The position numbers and the translations under genes were made by a program. This document shows positions 40,827 through 51,601 of a DNA stretch of 64,000 nt, in pieces. How positions within the stretch are numbered: position 1 is the first letter of the stretch; each line of letters begins with the position of its first letter. The stretch comes from Papiliotrema nemorosa. Taxonomy: Eukaryota > Basidiomycota > Tremellomycetes > Tremellales > Rhynchogastremaceae. The notes under the pieces are model-generated. The model did no database searches. It worked only from the letters and a program-made list of their open reading frames with translations, and had not been told where the DNA came from. The stretch is taken from NCBI GenBank assembly GCA_032158125.1, contig JASKOT010000005.1:186001-250000 (forward strand), given 5' to 3'.

Positions 40827-42773
40827 ATGAGCGACACGGCTACCGAGATTGCTTACTCCGAGTGGTCGACGTCTCAAGACCATTCATCGTCATCTAACGC
40901 CAATCCCAAGACCGCTCCGTCTTCGCCTGCCCCTATTTCACAAACGAGATCTACAGCCTCCTCCATCGTTCCCTCCTCGACCGTTGCCTCCAGCTCAAAG
41001 ACCTTCCTTGATCCCGTGATCGGCGCCGCCCTCCCTCTCACTTTCACTCCTACCGATTTGCCAGTGTTAGTCGTCGGATCCAACAAGCTAGCTGCATCTA
41101 GAGCATTCGCCATGTCAGAAGCTGGAGCCGCAGTGACGGTGGTGTCATCTGCATCACTCGAAGAAGCGCACGAGGAAGTGCAATATCGAGCGAAACAGGG
41201 TCAAGTGGAGTATGTGAAGATGAATCTGGAATCGGAGAAAGATTGGAAGGACTACATCGACAGTGAGGAGTATCACCTTGTGTGCGTCACAGATACCCTG
41301 ATAGGGACAACGGGAAGGAGAAGCGGACAAGCAGTGGACGCCATTCACCGAGCGTGCACAGCTCTCCGTATACCCGTCAACATCTCGGATCACCCTCAAT
41401 TCTCCACATACTCTTTCCCCTCGGTGCATCGGTTCCAAGGTGCCGCCGGACCGAGCCACCTCCAAGTTGCCGTTTCAACAAATGGCAAAGGTTGTCGCCT
41501 GTCGAGTCGACTCAAGCGGGAGATAATCACTCGCTTACCTACCTCGGTCGGTGCCGCGGTGGATAATGTGGGACATCTTCGTCTGAGAGCGAGGCGACAA
41601 TCAAGGACCAGGACTGTCTCGGAGGATGATCCAGATACACCACTCAACAACCCCGTTGAGCAGCTGGATACGCCTTCTCTGCTGAGTGGAGCGTCGAAAC
41701 AATTAGGATTCGAGGAGAACGGAGATGAGCAGTTGAGGCGGATGAGATGGGTTCATCAGATGAGCGAGTACTATTCGTACGAAGCTCTGGCAAGGATGAC
41801 CGAAGGAGAGATGGACAAGGCGTTGCGCACTTGGGCCGAGAGGGAAGAATCCTCTCACCTCACTTTACCTCAACACGACGGACAGGTGGCATCGGTCCAA
41901 AAGAAGGGAAGAATCTTCCTGATCGGTTCTGGACCTGGTCATCCAGGTTTGCTGACTCTTGCCGCTCACCACGTCTTGAAGTCGGCAACCCTCATTCTAT
42001 CGGACAAACTGGTCCCATCGGAGATCCTCGCTCTGATACCCCCAACTACAGAATTGCACATTGCGAAGAAGTTCCCGGGCAACAACGAAGGTGCCCAGAA
42101 TGAGCTAATGATCCAAGCGCTGGAAGGAGCTCGACGTGGTGAGACGGTCGTTCGACTGAAGCAAGGCGATCCATTCGTATACGGTCGAGGTGGAGAAGAA
42201 GTATTATACTTCCGCGAGAACGGCTTCGAGTCTACGGTCATTCCCGGTGTGACTTCCGCTATCGCGGGTCCCGAAATGGTCGGCATTCCAGTGACTCAAC
42301 GTGGAGTCGCCGAGGGTTTGGTGCTTTGTACTGGTGTTGGCCGAGCCGGAAAGGCGGTGGCCTTACCAGGTTATATCAAACCCAGGACCTTGCTTGTCCT
42401 CATGGGTGTCGCGAGGATCGGCAACATTGTGGCCACCTTGACCAATTTGGAAGGGACCGGTCGAGACGGGGACGCTTACCCCGCTCATCTGCCTATCGCA
42501 GTCATTGAACGTGCCAGTTCACCGGATCAGAGGGTGATTGTCAGTACCCTCGCCAATATCGAAGAAGCAGTAAAGAGCGTCGAAGAAAGACCACCGGGAA
42601 TGATGGTCATTGGCTGGTCGGTGCTTGCGCTGGAAGGAAAGGGGCGTGTGGATGTGCTTGACAGGTCGGATGAGCAGGAGATTGTCAACACTTGGATGGG
42701 CAACGACCGATGGAGGATCCGAGAGGGGTTGGAAGAGGGTTGGGGAGAGTATCTCGCTGGGTTGGGCGCGTAG
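40827..42773 (+). CDS. MET1: Siroheme synthase (uroporphyrinogen-III C-methyltransferase / precorrin dehydrogenase domains)
   Basis: Makes siroheme, the cofactor of sulfite and nitrite reductases. An uninterrupted ORF; ATG at 40827 gives 648 residues. After a Ser/Pro-rich leader comes a Met8-like NAD-binding domain (LPVLVVGSNKLAASRAF, VPVNISDHPQFSTYSFP-type PVNISDHPQFSTYSFPS), a linker, and the CobA/SUMT domain: GRIFLIGSGPGHPGLLTLAA, LILSDKLVPSEIL, VVRLKQGDPFVYGRGGEE, VIPGVTSAIAGPEMVGIPVT, RGVAEGLVLCTG, LVLMGVARIGNIV, IGWSVLAL. Key SAM-binding motifs are intact. The open frame extends upstream without a stop into the last EXPERA exon (ATG at 40776 and beyond), so the true N-terminus is unclear. 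ATG 40827 was chosen because upstream residues form a membrane helix that belongs to the EXPERA family. Confidence 0.88.
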   Translation: MSDTATEIAYSEWSTSQDHSSSSNANPKTAPSSPAPISQTRSTASSIVPSSTVASSSKTFLDPVIGAALPLTFTPTDLPVLVVGSNKLAASRAFAMSEAGAAVTVVSSASLEEAHEEVQYRAKQGQVEYVKMNLESEKDWKDYIDSEEYHLVCVTDTLIGTTGRRSGQAVDAIHRACTALRIPVNISDHPQFSTYSFPSVHRFQGAAGPSHLQVAVSTNGKGCRLSSRLKREIITRLPTSVGAAVDNVGHLRLRARRQSRTRTVSEDDPDTPLNNPVEQLDTPSLLSGASKQLGFEENGDEQLRRMRWVHQMSEYYSYEALARMTEGEMDKALRTWAEREESSHLTLPQHDGQVASVQKKGRIFLIGSGPGHPGLLTLAAHHVLKSATLILSDKLVPSEILALIPPTTELHIAKKFPGNNEGAQNELMIQALEGARRGETVVRLKQGDPFVYGRGGEEVLYFRENGFESTVIPGVTSAIAGPEMVGIPVTQRGVAEGLVLCTGVGRAGKAVALPGYIKPRTLLVLMGVARIGNIVATLTNLEGTGRDGDAYPAHLPIAVIERASSPDQRVIVSTLANIEEAVKSVEERPPGMMVIGWSVLALEGKGRVDVLDRSDEQEIVNTWMGNDRWRIREGLEEGWGEYLAGLGA

Positions 42774-43036
42774 GTGTCTTTTGGCATACTTGTTCTGTAC
42801 TATATCTCCTGCATCATCAGCATAGCATACTCGATCCCTTATCTTCTACGTCCACTTCAAAAGGCGAACTACGAGTACGAGTTCTGTACTCGTATATATA
42901 CAGGGGTGAAGACAAGCTCGAGGGCAGGAGTTGTCTGGAGCCCCGGTCGAATCAGCTCAAAATGTTGACAATCCCATTCATTGATTTGTGTTGGTGATTT
43001 GCCCATATACACCTGTCCACAAAGACGGCGAGCAGG
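42774..43036. other. Short intergenic region
   Basis: 263 bp in tandem orientation. Contains an inverted-repeat-like CTCGTATATATACAGG segment near 42892 that may act as a TATA region for the next gene. Confidence 0.3.
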
Positions 43037-44961
43037 ATGAGCGACACAGTTGAGAAGCCTCTCGCAGCGTTCATCTCCTTCCCCTCGCCTTACACCCAGA
43101 CGCTCCTCCTGCAAGCTCTCGTTTCGTCTCTACCTTCCCTCTTCATCTCTCTCGTCCCGCCAGAGGACGACGACCCTCCAGCATTACAATGGTCAGCTTT
43201 TCCAGCACCGTAGTAGAGGTAGAAGCTGATAATCAGGGCAGACTATGACCTGCTGTCGTTCGACAAGCCTCACGCAAACCCGACGCAATACTTGATCTCA
43301 TCTTATATATACCGTAAAGCCCTCATACGGAAACATCAACTCCACCTAACAATCACCGAATACCTCGCCAAAGCTCGAGATAGAGGCGTAAAGTCTGTAT
43401 TGGACAAGGAGGAAGGAGGGTGGCCGGCTGGATGGAATTTGGAGATTCAGTTTGCGGATGAGCTGGATGAGATGTGGGTGGATGAATTGTATGAGCTGGG
43501 AGAGGTTTTGCGGGGTAACGAGGACAAGTCGGATGAAGAGAAACAGTGAGCGCGCCTGATTCTCGTGCTTTTGACCGAGATCTGCTATTGTGTTGTGTGG
43601 TTGGGGCTATAGACTGATCGCGAGGTGGTTCATACTGAAACCGGGATTCGCAGATAGAGCTCAAGGAATTCGGCTATTTTCTACTCAAGAGGAGTTGTGA
43701 GCTTGAAGAAACGGTCGTCGAGCTATATCTGACAAGATAGACAAGAGATATTCGAGTCGTTCGAGCCTGATTCAGATGACGAGTCGGACGCAGCGGGCCC
43801 GTCTAGTCAGGTGGAGGCGTATAGAGAGTTCAAGCGGGAGGCGGACAAGGCGTTGGAGATGATGAAAGCCAATGGATTGAGGATAGTGGATTCAGATGAT
43901 GAGGATGCGGCTGGAGTAGACTTCGCCGATCATGCGTCTAAAACCGCTTCGGAGGATGATGAGGATGAGGATGAGGATGAAGGGACAGGAGTGATGACTT
44001 CGCAGTTGAGGCATTTCGTCATTCAAGTGCGTCCAATATCAACATCCGTGGCTAGGCTGAAGGATAGGAATACGTCCCCCGGCCTCTGTTATTCGACATA
44101 GGACAACAGCCCAACGACCCGGAATCCGCTATTACAGGTTACAAAGTGCGCAAATTGGGCTCGTACCTCGGATCATAGCTGAATCTCAGTTCCACTTACG
44201 TGCTTACGTCCTGTTGACTGGGGCGTATACTGTTCATGTGTCGAGGACAATGCTTGCGCTATTCTCAGGCTCGCCATATACCACACCCAAGGCAACAGGT
44301 GACGATCTGGATTTACGGCCGCATTTGACAAATACCTGTCTTCAGGTCAGTCGTCACGATCACATGCGAAACATGCTGAGCTGCAGACTGACGCATACGG
44401 AGCGCCTGCACCACCTGAAGAGCTCGTCAAGCTGTTCTGGGAACTCGAGGGTCTGAACGCGCTACAGAGCTCTGGCTCGGACTATTCCTCGGTCGGAGTA
44501 ATCACCAAAGAATGGCTGGAATCGGCATTTGTCAAAGTGGGAGAAGTCGTTGCGGAAAGTATAAAAGCAGGAGTGGAGTGCGGATCATTCGGACTCCAAC
44601 TTATGCCCAACGCTTTTGAGGTAGGTTCACTGTCTGTCTGAGTCTCGGCTAATGGTAGATATTCGGTGTAGATCTGTTACTGTCTCTACCGGCCAGTTTT
44701 AGTGGAACTTCGACAAAGATGCCCGGTCCCAGAGTCACTTTGCTGGAGTATAACGCTTCGCCAGATTTCCATCAGAGTGGGACAAGGTTGAGAGGGAAAC
44801 TCTCGGAGATGTTCAAGGGGGTCGTGGAGATCAGTATCAAACCTTTCTTCGGGCTGAGTGAGGAGGAGACAGAGGACGAGAGGCGATCAGGAGAGGTCGG
44901 TGAGGAAGTCATGGGATGGAGATTAGTGGGTAAAGGGGAGATTAGAGGTCCGACAGTATAG
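43037..44961 (+). CDS. PBY1: Tubulin-tyrosine-ligase-like protein, PBY1 type
   Basis: ATP-grasp TTL-family protein like yeast Pby1, which is found in P-bodies. Starts MSDTVEKPLAAFISFPSPYT; then LISSYIYRKALIRKHQLHL, WNLEIQFADELDEMW, the ATP-grasp block WFILKPGFADRAQGIRLFS, an acidic linker of mixed Asp/Glu (SEDDEDEDEDEGTGV), LRHFVIQEYVPRPLL, KFHLRAYVLLTGAYTVHVS, LRPHLTNTCLQ, and later FGLQLMPNAFEIFGVDLLL, VTLLEYNASPDFHQSG. The catalytic KPG, the H-x-R and the LTNTCLQ and LLEYNASPDF motifs are all present. At least seven short introns. Unlike Saccharomyces Pby1 there is no obvious N-terminal SurE-like domain. ATG at 43037 is first in frame. Confidence 0.85.
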
Positions 44962-45447
44962 AGATACACGTCAATGAATGTCGTGATGTGTGAGATTCCC
45001 CCTCAATCTGCCTCTTGAGGCGTTTCGCTCACATACTAGCATTCTGATTACCCATGTGAAAGCCACAAATTTCAGGCTTTCAACCGAGTTGGCATTGTGG
45101 GACCAAGGGCCAAGGTCTGAAAGCTCTCTCCATTTGTGTCAATACGACGGGTCCTTTGAAGCTTGTCCCTGTAGTGAGCGAGAAAGGTCCTGACTTGTCG
45201 AAACTTGTCAGAGCAACTTTCTCAAAATCCATCTTTTCATGGTTTCACCCCATTTGAGCCATTATTTGGTTCCAAGTCAAGCTTGCATCTCTGTATCATC
45301 AAGCTTGACCTTTTTCCAGAGCGCTTTGCCTCCCTACTATCTTCGCAGTCCTACAGTATCGGTGCTTATCGAACAAACCACTCTGCTCATTTCCGTCACT
45401 TTCGAATGCTCATTTGACATACTAGATAACATTCATCTATAGCCACT
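44962..45447. other. Intergenic, no gene seen
   Basis: 486 bp in tandem orientation with only short uncharacterised frames; pyrimidine-rich stretches in the last 200 bp fit a promoter for the oxidoreductase gene. Confidence 0.35.
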
Positions 45448-47238
45448 ATGCCCACATTTGCATCTCCTATTGAAGAAACGAATGGAGAAAGCCCTGCACA
45501 GCTGGGCACCACAGCTAGTCCTGTTCCGCTTTCGCAGGACTTGGTTGATGACTACCCGGGAGGATTTCTTCCCGCCCCACCGCGAGCTCTGGGGAGCCTA
45601 CAGCCCATTTCGGACCATCCAGAGGAAAGGAAGCCACCGAAGGTCTTTCGACCTCTGACCATACGAGGTGTGACGTTCCCTCATCGACTCTGGGTTGCAC
45701 CCATGTGCATGTGTGAGTTGACTCGAGTTCAGAGTAGCGAATCAAAGTGTGATGCATGGGAGCTCATGGGCAGACTCGTCGGATAATGGCCATGCGACAG
45801 ACCACCACTTTGTCTTTACCGGATCGATGGTACAGCGTGGATGGCAAGGGATCATGCTTGAAGCTACGGCCATCCTGCCTGAAGGCAGAATCTCCCCTGA
45901 TGACGCTGTAAGTCCGCTTGCTGGCCCCACCCGAGGCAGTGTCGAGCATAGGATATTCTGAGAGATCTGCAGGCCGCTGGTGCACCCAGGACGTATTAAG
46001 AGCTGAGTGCACATAGGGGATATGGTCAGACTCCCATATTGAGCCTCTCAAACGCCAAGTGGACTTTGTGCACGCTCACAAAGGCACCATTGGGATCCAG
46101 CTCAACCACGCAGGCCGAAAAGCTGGAGTGCTCGTCCCGTGGATGGAAGATCGCGCGCTTGCAGGGGGATACAAGAGTGTCGTTGTGGCAGACTCTCATG
46201 GCGGGTGGAGTGACAAGAGTTAGTCTTGCCTCGCCATGACATCGCTAGATTCATGCTGACAAGCAGTAATCGGTCCCTCCGATATTCCTTTCGATGCTGA
46301 GACTTATGCTTTGCCTAAAACAGCTACACTTGAAGATATCGCACGGATCAAAGAGGCCTTCTTAGAAGCCGTAGGAAGATGCAAGCAGATAGGGTTTGAC
46401 TTTATCGAGATTCACGGGGCGCACGGGTATCTCCTGCATCAGTTCACTGATCCCATCTCAAATGTGAGGACCGACCAGTATGGCGGTAGTCTGGAGAATC
46501 GTCTGAGGTTGCCTCTGGAGATCGCAAGAGCCATCAGGCAAGCTTGTGATGGATCCTTGTTCTACAGGGTGAGCGCAACGGACTGGCTGGAAGATCATCT
46601 AGGTCCGGAGAAGGGTCATCCAGGGGAAGAAGAGGAATACTCTTGGTGGTATGTCGCCACCGGTCATTTCATGGTGCATACTGACGTATAGGGGGCTCGA
46701 GCAAACTACTGTTCTCGCCCATCGTCTCGCTGGGATTGGGGTCGACCTACTCGACGTCACGTCAGGTGGCAATGATCCTCGGCCAAACATTGTTGGTTCA
46801 CCGGGTTATCGTATGTCTAACGTCTTTGTAAACTCGTATCTGACCCTTGCAGAAGTCCCTTTTGCGAATCACATCAAAAGAAACGTTCCTGGACTGCTAG
46901 TGGGTGCAGTGGGATGTATCACAGATGCCCATCAAGCCAATGAGATTCTCGAGAAAGGTCAAGCGGACGTAGTGTTCTTCGCTAGGACCGTTCTAAACCA
47001 TATCGACTTTCCACTTCAAGCTGCCAAGGTTCTTGGAGTAGCAGTACAGCCACTGGACCAGTTCAGCACGTGAGTGTGCCCGATCCCTGGCCTTTGAAGT
47101 TTTCTCACTGATCATAGTGGATGGGTTTGGGAAGCGAAAGTCAAGGAAAAGCACGGGGAAGAATCCCTCATCTCGTCAGAAGAGGATCAAGTGGATGATG
47201 CCATAGGGCATCCAAAGGCAGTTGGTTTTGCCGATTGA
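45448..47238 (+). CDS. NADH:flavin oxidoreductase, Old Yellow Enzyme family (YqjM-like)
   Basis: FMN-dependent ene-reductase. Starts MPTFASPIEETNGESPAQLG; conserved LTIRGVTFPHRLWVAPMCMY, then across a 62-nt intron SSDNGHATDHHFVFTGSMVQ, GWQGIMLEATAILPEGRIS, VDFVHAHKGTIGIQLNHAGR, FDFIEIHGAHGYLLHQFTDP, TDQYGGSLENRLRLPLEIAR, VDLLDVTSGGN, and the phosphate-binding VVFFARTVLNH. APMCMYSSDNGHAT and HAGRKA are diagnostic for the YqjM (thermophilic-like) class rather than the yeast OYE class. The end is SSEEDQVDDAIGHPKAVGFA then stop at 47238. Several introns. A TGTACATA element lies about 90 nt after the stop. Substrate unknown. Confidence 0.88.
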
Positions 47239-47526
47239 TCAAGCCGGTGACTACATACCAGACACCTTGCAGAAGTCCGAGTGATTGGAGCAGCATATCT
47301 TTCACTCGTAAGATACTGTACTGTACTGTACATAGCATGGATTCACTGTGTGCAGATGAGGCGTAACGAATACATGTGCTCGTACTGTGCAGTGCCTTAC
47401 ACGCAACAATCTCGACAAAGTTCCTGCAGATCACAATCGAGCCATCTAAGTACGCGTGGTGCAGTACATCCAATTCCATGTAAAGTCCAACACAAATGTC
47501 ATATTCTACAGTACAATGATTGATCC
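47239..47526. repeat. Convergent 3' region with TACTGTAC repeats
   Basis: Between OYE and the NIPA gene. 47314-47334 contains a short tandem of ACTGT units running into TGTACATA, and related ACTGT/ACAGT words recur near 47385 and 47508. Related words occur at 26.2 and 27.66 kb. Confidence 0.4.
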
Positions 47527-49625
47527 TCAAGATACTGTCCCTCTCCGACCGTCGCTTTTCCCGCCCCTCTCGACGTCCACACTCTGCGGCACTTGAGACC
47601 GACTCGAGCTCCTCTCCCTTCGATTCGATAATAGTCCAGGCGGAATGTTGGGCGGCGTAGTGGCCATCAACAAGAATCCAGCTTGAGAGCTCAACCCCAG
47701 ATGAGGGGTGAAATCGCCAGTCGAAGTCCGCTTGAGTAATCTGCCCTTGTATGAGCCCGATCCACCCAAAGCGGGAAGATTGGCAGACTCGGGCGATACG
47801 GCGACAGGAATGAGCAAAGGGGTTCTTTCTGATAATCGTGATGTTGTCGGGAGGAGCAAGTTGAGAGAAGCTGAAGATGTCGCGCGTTGAGGTGCTGGAG
47901 GGTGGCTGGGGCTGTTGCTCTCGCCATCGTCATGACTTCCCTCGGGCTCTTCTTGCGAATAAGAGGTAAGAAGATGGACGCCGAGAAACGTCGTGGCGAT
48001 CTGTCCGATCAGTACACCATATACGAGAGGTTCTGACATAGCATACCCCGAAAGCAAAGTTGACAAAGTTTGAAAATGACACGTCTCGAAACTCTTGATA
48101 AAGCACAGCGGACCCAATGATAGCTGGAAAGTCAGCCGGATCACCCATAACACATCGATCTGGGAATACTCACCCGCCATGGAAAAGAAGACAAATTGAG
48201 TCGGTATGACTTCCTACTTGATCAGCTCGCTTATCCGAATGCGTTCGTCACCTGCCTTGCTTTGGAAGCGCATCAGAGCTCGGTTCAAGTATTTGACTTG
48301 CAAAATACTTGTGAGAATCAAGACGAGTACTAAGACCCAGGTAATCATATACTGGAAGGCGCCCACAAACATCGTACTGAGCAAACTCGACAATGCTTTG
48401 GTAGACAAAACAGTGTATCCCCCGAATAGGGCGCAGACACCAATATCGATAGCGATGTATTTGCTGCCGAGTCGGTGATGCTGCGAGAGAAGCATGAGGA
48501 GGATGACTAAGGCAAAGTTGATCGAAGTGTAGACGATGAAGGGGATTTGCTTGATAGCGTGGACTAGACTATCTGGGTCAAGCTGGAACGTTAGCGGTGA
48601 GACATGGAATTGCTGCCTGAGGGGCTTACCCTCGGATTCGACGCTTTAGACGACCAGACGACAGTGACAGCACCCAAGATGGCTAGTGCCATGCCGATGA
48701 GCTCTTTGGCGTGGAACGTCTCGCGTAGAATGAGTGGGGCAAAGATACAATTGGCAATAAGAGCCTAGTTGTCAGCTCTGCGGGAGAGAAAATCGACGAA
48801 AGAACTCACGACGGTCCCAAGTGGAGCTACGACACTCGCCGGCGCCTGCTATATCAACACACCAGGTTGGCTCGAGCACACTCACGAATCCATAGCTCAA
48901 GAAGTTTCCCCCTTCCCCAATAGCGATCAACCCCAGACCTAGCCACCATAGCTTGCTCTTCAGGTACGATCCTTCTTTGACTTGCATATCACCATCCTTC
49001 TGCTTGTCCTCCTCACCGTCCTCGTCGTTACTCTCCTCGTCACCTAGCTTCCGGCTGGAGTTATCGGCTGCATTGCCCGAGCCGGGTTGACGAGAATCGA
49101 TTATTTGTATATTGCTCTTGAATGCTGGGGGAGTTTTGATCCTCGCGGGCGACGGACTTCGCCTGCCATTATTCGAAGGATTCGTACGGCTCGTTAGTCG
49201 ATCATTCTCCGGGACCGGATCTAAGCTCGAAGATCCTGCCTTTTGCGTTTCGATAGCCCCATACTGCCCAGATCCCACTACTTGCCGTTCAGGTGAATTC
49301 AAGGATGTGACATGATCCGAAGAAGGGGGTACGACGAGAACCGGAATGTTAGTCCCCTCGGGCTGCGATTGTTGCTCAGACTCTGCTTCTCCATCTTGGG
49401 TCGGCTCGTCAGGCGTAGCATTACCGGAGGACGAAGCTGATCGACTCGCAGCCAATTCTTCACTCTGACGTCTATGAGCGAGCTTTTGTACAGTGCTGGA
49501 AGGTCAGCCTAGAGTATTCAAAGGGCGAACGGTAGGACGAACAGAGCCAGGGAGATCAAAACGTTGCCTGAGCAAGCTATCGCGACTCCAATCAGAGAGG
49601 ACGTCGAGACTGATGCAAGGCGCAT
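47527..49625 (-). CDS. NIPA-type magnesium transporter / DMT superfamily protein
   Basis: Multi-pass NIPA (Mg2+ transporter) family member. The N-terminus MRLASVSTSSLIGVAIACSG NVLISLALFVL is the first helix (with a break here only for length). Then TVQKLAHRRQ, a long Ser/Pro/Glu-rich insertion of about 180 residues, KLWWLGLGLIAIGEGGNFL, SYGF, ALIANCIFAPLIL-type helices, HAIKQIPFIVYTSINFALV, GGYTVLSTKALSSLLSTMF, YMITWVLVLVLILTSILQV, KYLNRALMRFQSK, AIIGSAVLYQEFRDVSFS and a Ser-rich C-tail. The GEGGNF, VLST-K-ALSSL and SAVLYQEF motifs are typical. The large loop after helix 1 is longer than in most family members. Start at 49625 is the first ATG before the first helix; a 36-nt intron follows. 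Confidence 0.82.
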
Positions 49626-50057
49626 CCTGTTGACGACGGGAGAGCGTTTCAACCTTTCCCCTGTCGACCGATCGGACGCTGGGAGATCAGAGTCGGCGAG
49701 AATGGACGTTGTGTGTGGTCTAGTAGCAATAACGAGACTGGTCTTTGTTTTCGCCGGACGGGCAATTGCCGACGTCACCACTTTCTATACATGCCTTACA
49801 AGATCTCTTTGCATTCCATCATACACGTCCCGGACGAGGACAGCATGTCGGTCTATCTGAAGCTCAACGGAAGATCTGTCATAATGCTCCCGTAAGGCTG
49901 GTTGCACGAGCGACAAGAGAAAGGATGTCAAAAGATCATCGATGACAAGGCAATATTGATAGCCAGATCAGGGGGTCATGATAGTGCACCAGAATGGAAA
50001 CTACAACATGTGAGGTGATCTACGATATTGCGGGTCTAGTGCAGATGGGACGCAGCG
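49626..50057. other. Intergenic, tandem minus-strand genes
   Basis: 432 bp holding the NIPA promoter and the KIN17 3' end; nothing else recognised. Confidence 0.35.
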
Positions 50058-51211
50058 CTACTGCAATACGAAACGCCTGCCTCCATCGCCAGTCCTCCTT
50101 GGACCCGCACCTTGATATCCGCCCCCACCACCTCCACCAGCTCTCATCGCCTTTCTCGCTTGATCCTCCTTCATCAATCTTTCCGCCTCACTAGCGTATG
50201 CCTTCTTACTGCTGCCGCTTTCTGATAAAGTATCCGTCTTGGCCACTTTGGCGGTTTTGAACACGTTGACAGGAGCCGGCCTTTTGAGAGGGTTGACAGT
50301 GATGGCGGTTGGGGCGGTTGCTGCTTTGACACCTATCGTACCAAATGTGATGCCTGATTTGTTCTCCTCGTTCGGTGGTGATGAGGTGGACGGACCGGCT
50401 TGACTCGTATCGTCTGATGTCGTCGTCGCTGAGGCTGGAGGGAACAAGCTTAAAGAGATCTTCTCCCCATCCTTCTTTTGCAAATTCGCATCCACCTGAG
50501 TCTTCTCCGATTCTTTCGCACGAGCTCGTTCAATCTGCGCTTGCAGTTCGGCTCGTTCCCGCTCTTCACCATCCATCGTTGCTCTATCCCTCTTTTGGAG
50601 CGCAGCCTAAAGGTCAGTAACAGACCACGCCTCACTAGAGAGTCCATCTCACCTGCTTCGCTAATGTCTTTGGCGAATTATCAATCCAGGTGATCCATAA
50701 TCCCTTCTCATCCTCGTCCACTTTGACTATACCCGCCTTCCCCAAAGTCATCACGAATCCCGAAAGAGTCACCCATCGCGTCGCGTTCATGTGGATATGG
50801 TCTTTGTCTTGGATGTATTCGTTGTACACCGCATTGGCACGCACTCGGACTGTCTGATGCCTCGTCCGAAGTAATGCGACAAACTCTTTTTGAAACTGGT
50901 TGGAGAATTCGGCAATGGTCTGACCAGCTTTAGGACCAATCAAGAGCATCTTTCGCATATGCGGCTCTGACCTTGTATGCGCCTGGATGAATCAGCATCG
51001 ATCGAATCAAAGTAAGGCTGCAATTGAGAGGACTCACCTGGAAACCATTCTCATCTCTACACTGCTTCTCACATATCTGACAGTACCATCTCAATCTGCC
51101 GAGACCTATCGCGATCAGCTAAGACCAGCATCGCAATGATCGATCAAGCCTACCCTTGGCTTTGATCGAGTTGGCAATTGCTTTCGTAGACCCCGCTTCT
51201 GCTCGACCCAT
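50058..51211 (-). CDS. KIN17: KIN17-like DNA/RNA-binding protein
   Basis: Nuclear protein of the Kin17 family, linked to replication, repair and pre-mRNA processing. Starts MGRAEAGSTKAIANSIKAKG; the C2H2 finger reads LRWYCQICEKQCRDENGFQ then AHTRSEPH across an intron; then the winged-helix domain FSNQFQKEFVALLRTRH, NAVYNEYIQDKDHIHMNATR, WVTLSGFVMTLGKAGIVKVD, GLWITWIDNSPKTLAKQ. After another intron come MDGEERERAELQAQIERARA and a Ser/Thr-rich low-complexity tail ending in Gly-rich RAGGGGGGGYQGAG. Plant/animal Kin17 often carries a C-terminal KOW-type region that is not evident here, so this is the shorter fungal form. Three introns. Family match is strong. Confidence 0.92.
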
Positions 51212-51601
51212 TTTTGGCTATATGATCTCGCGTGTCAGAGGTGATGATACAGAACAGAAGGAGGAATAGGTGGAATTCGACAAAGTGGGTGGCGAACGCT
51301 ATGGAGAGGGAGCGGGATCAAAATTGCAAATGCGGAGACTCCACGTTTCAGAGTTGACTGGATATGCCAGAGGGGGGGTGTCTATATACCCCGAGGCATG
51401 CCATTCCCCCTTTCACTTCCCCATCATACACTCAGCTCGACTCAAGAGGGGACTCAGTCGTACCAGTATCGAGTGGATCGTCACTCGGAGTCCCGGTTTC
51501 CAATCCAATCCAGCAACGAAGCGTATTTTACTCCGTCACACCAGTCGCTTCACCTCACCTTCCCCCCTTAGGGCGGGTCGAGCCGAGGAACACCTGTCAT
51601 C
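51212..51601. promoter_or_regulatory. Divergent promoter, KIN17 / E2 gene
   Basis: 390 bp between divergent start codons. No TATA box stands out. Confidence 0.35.
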
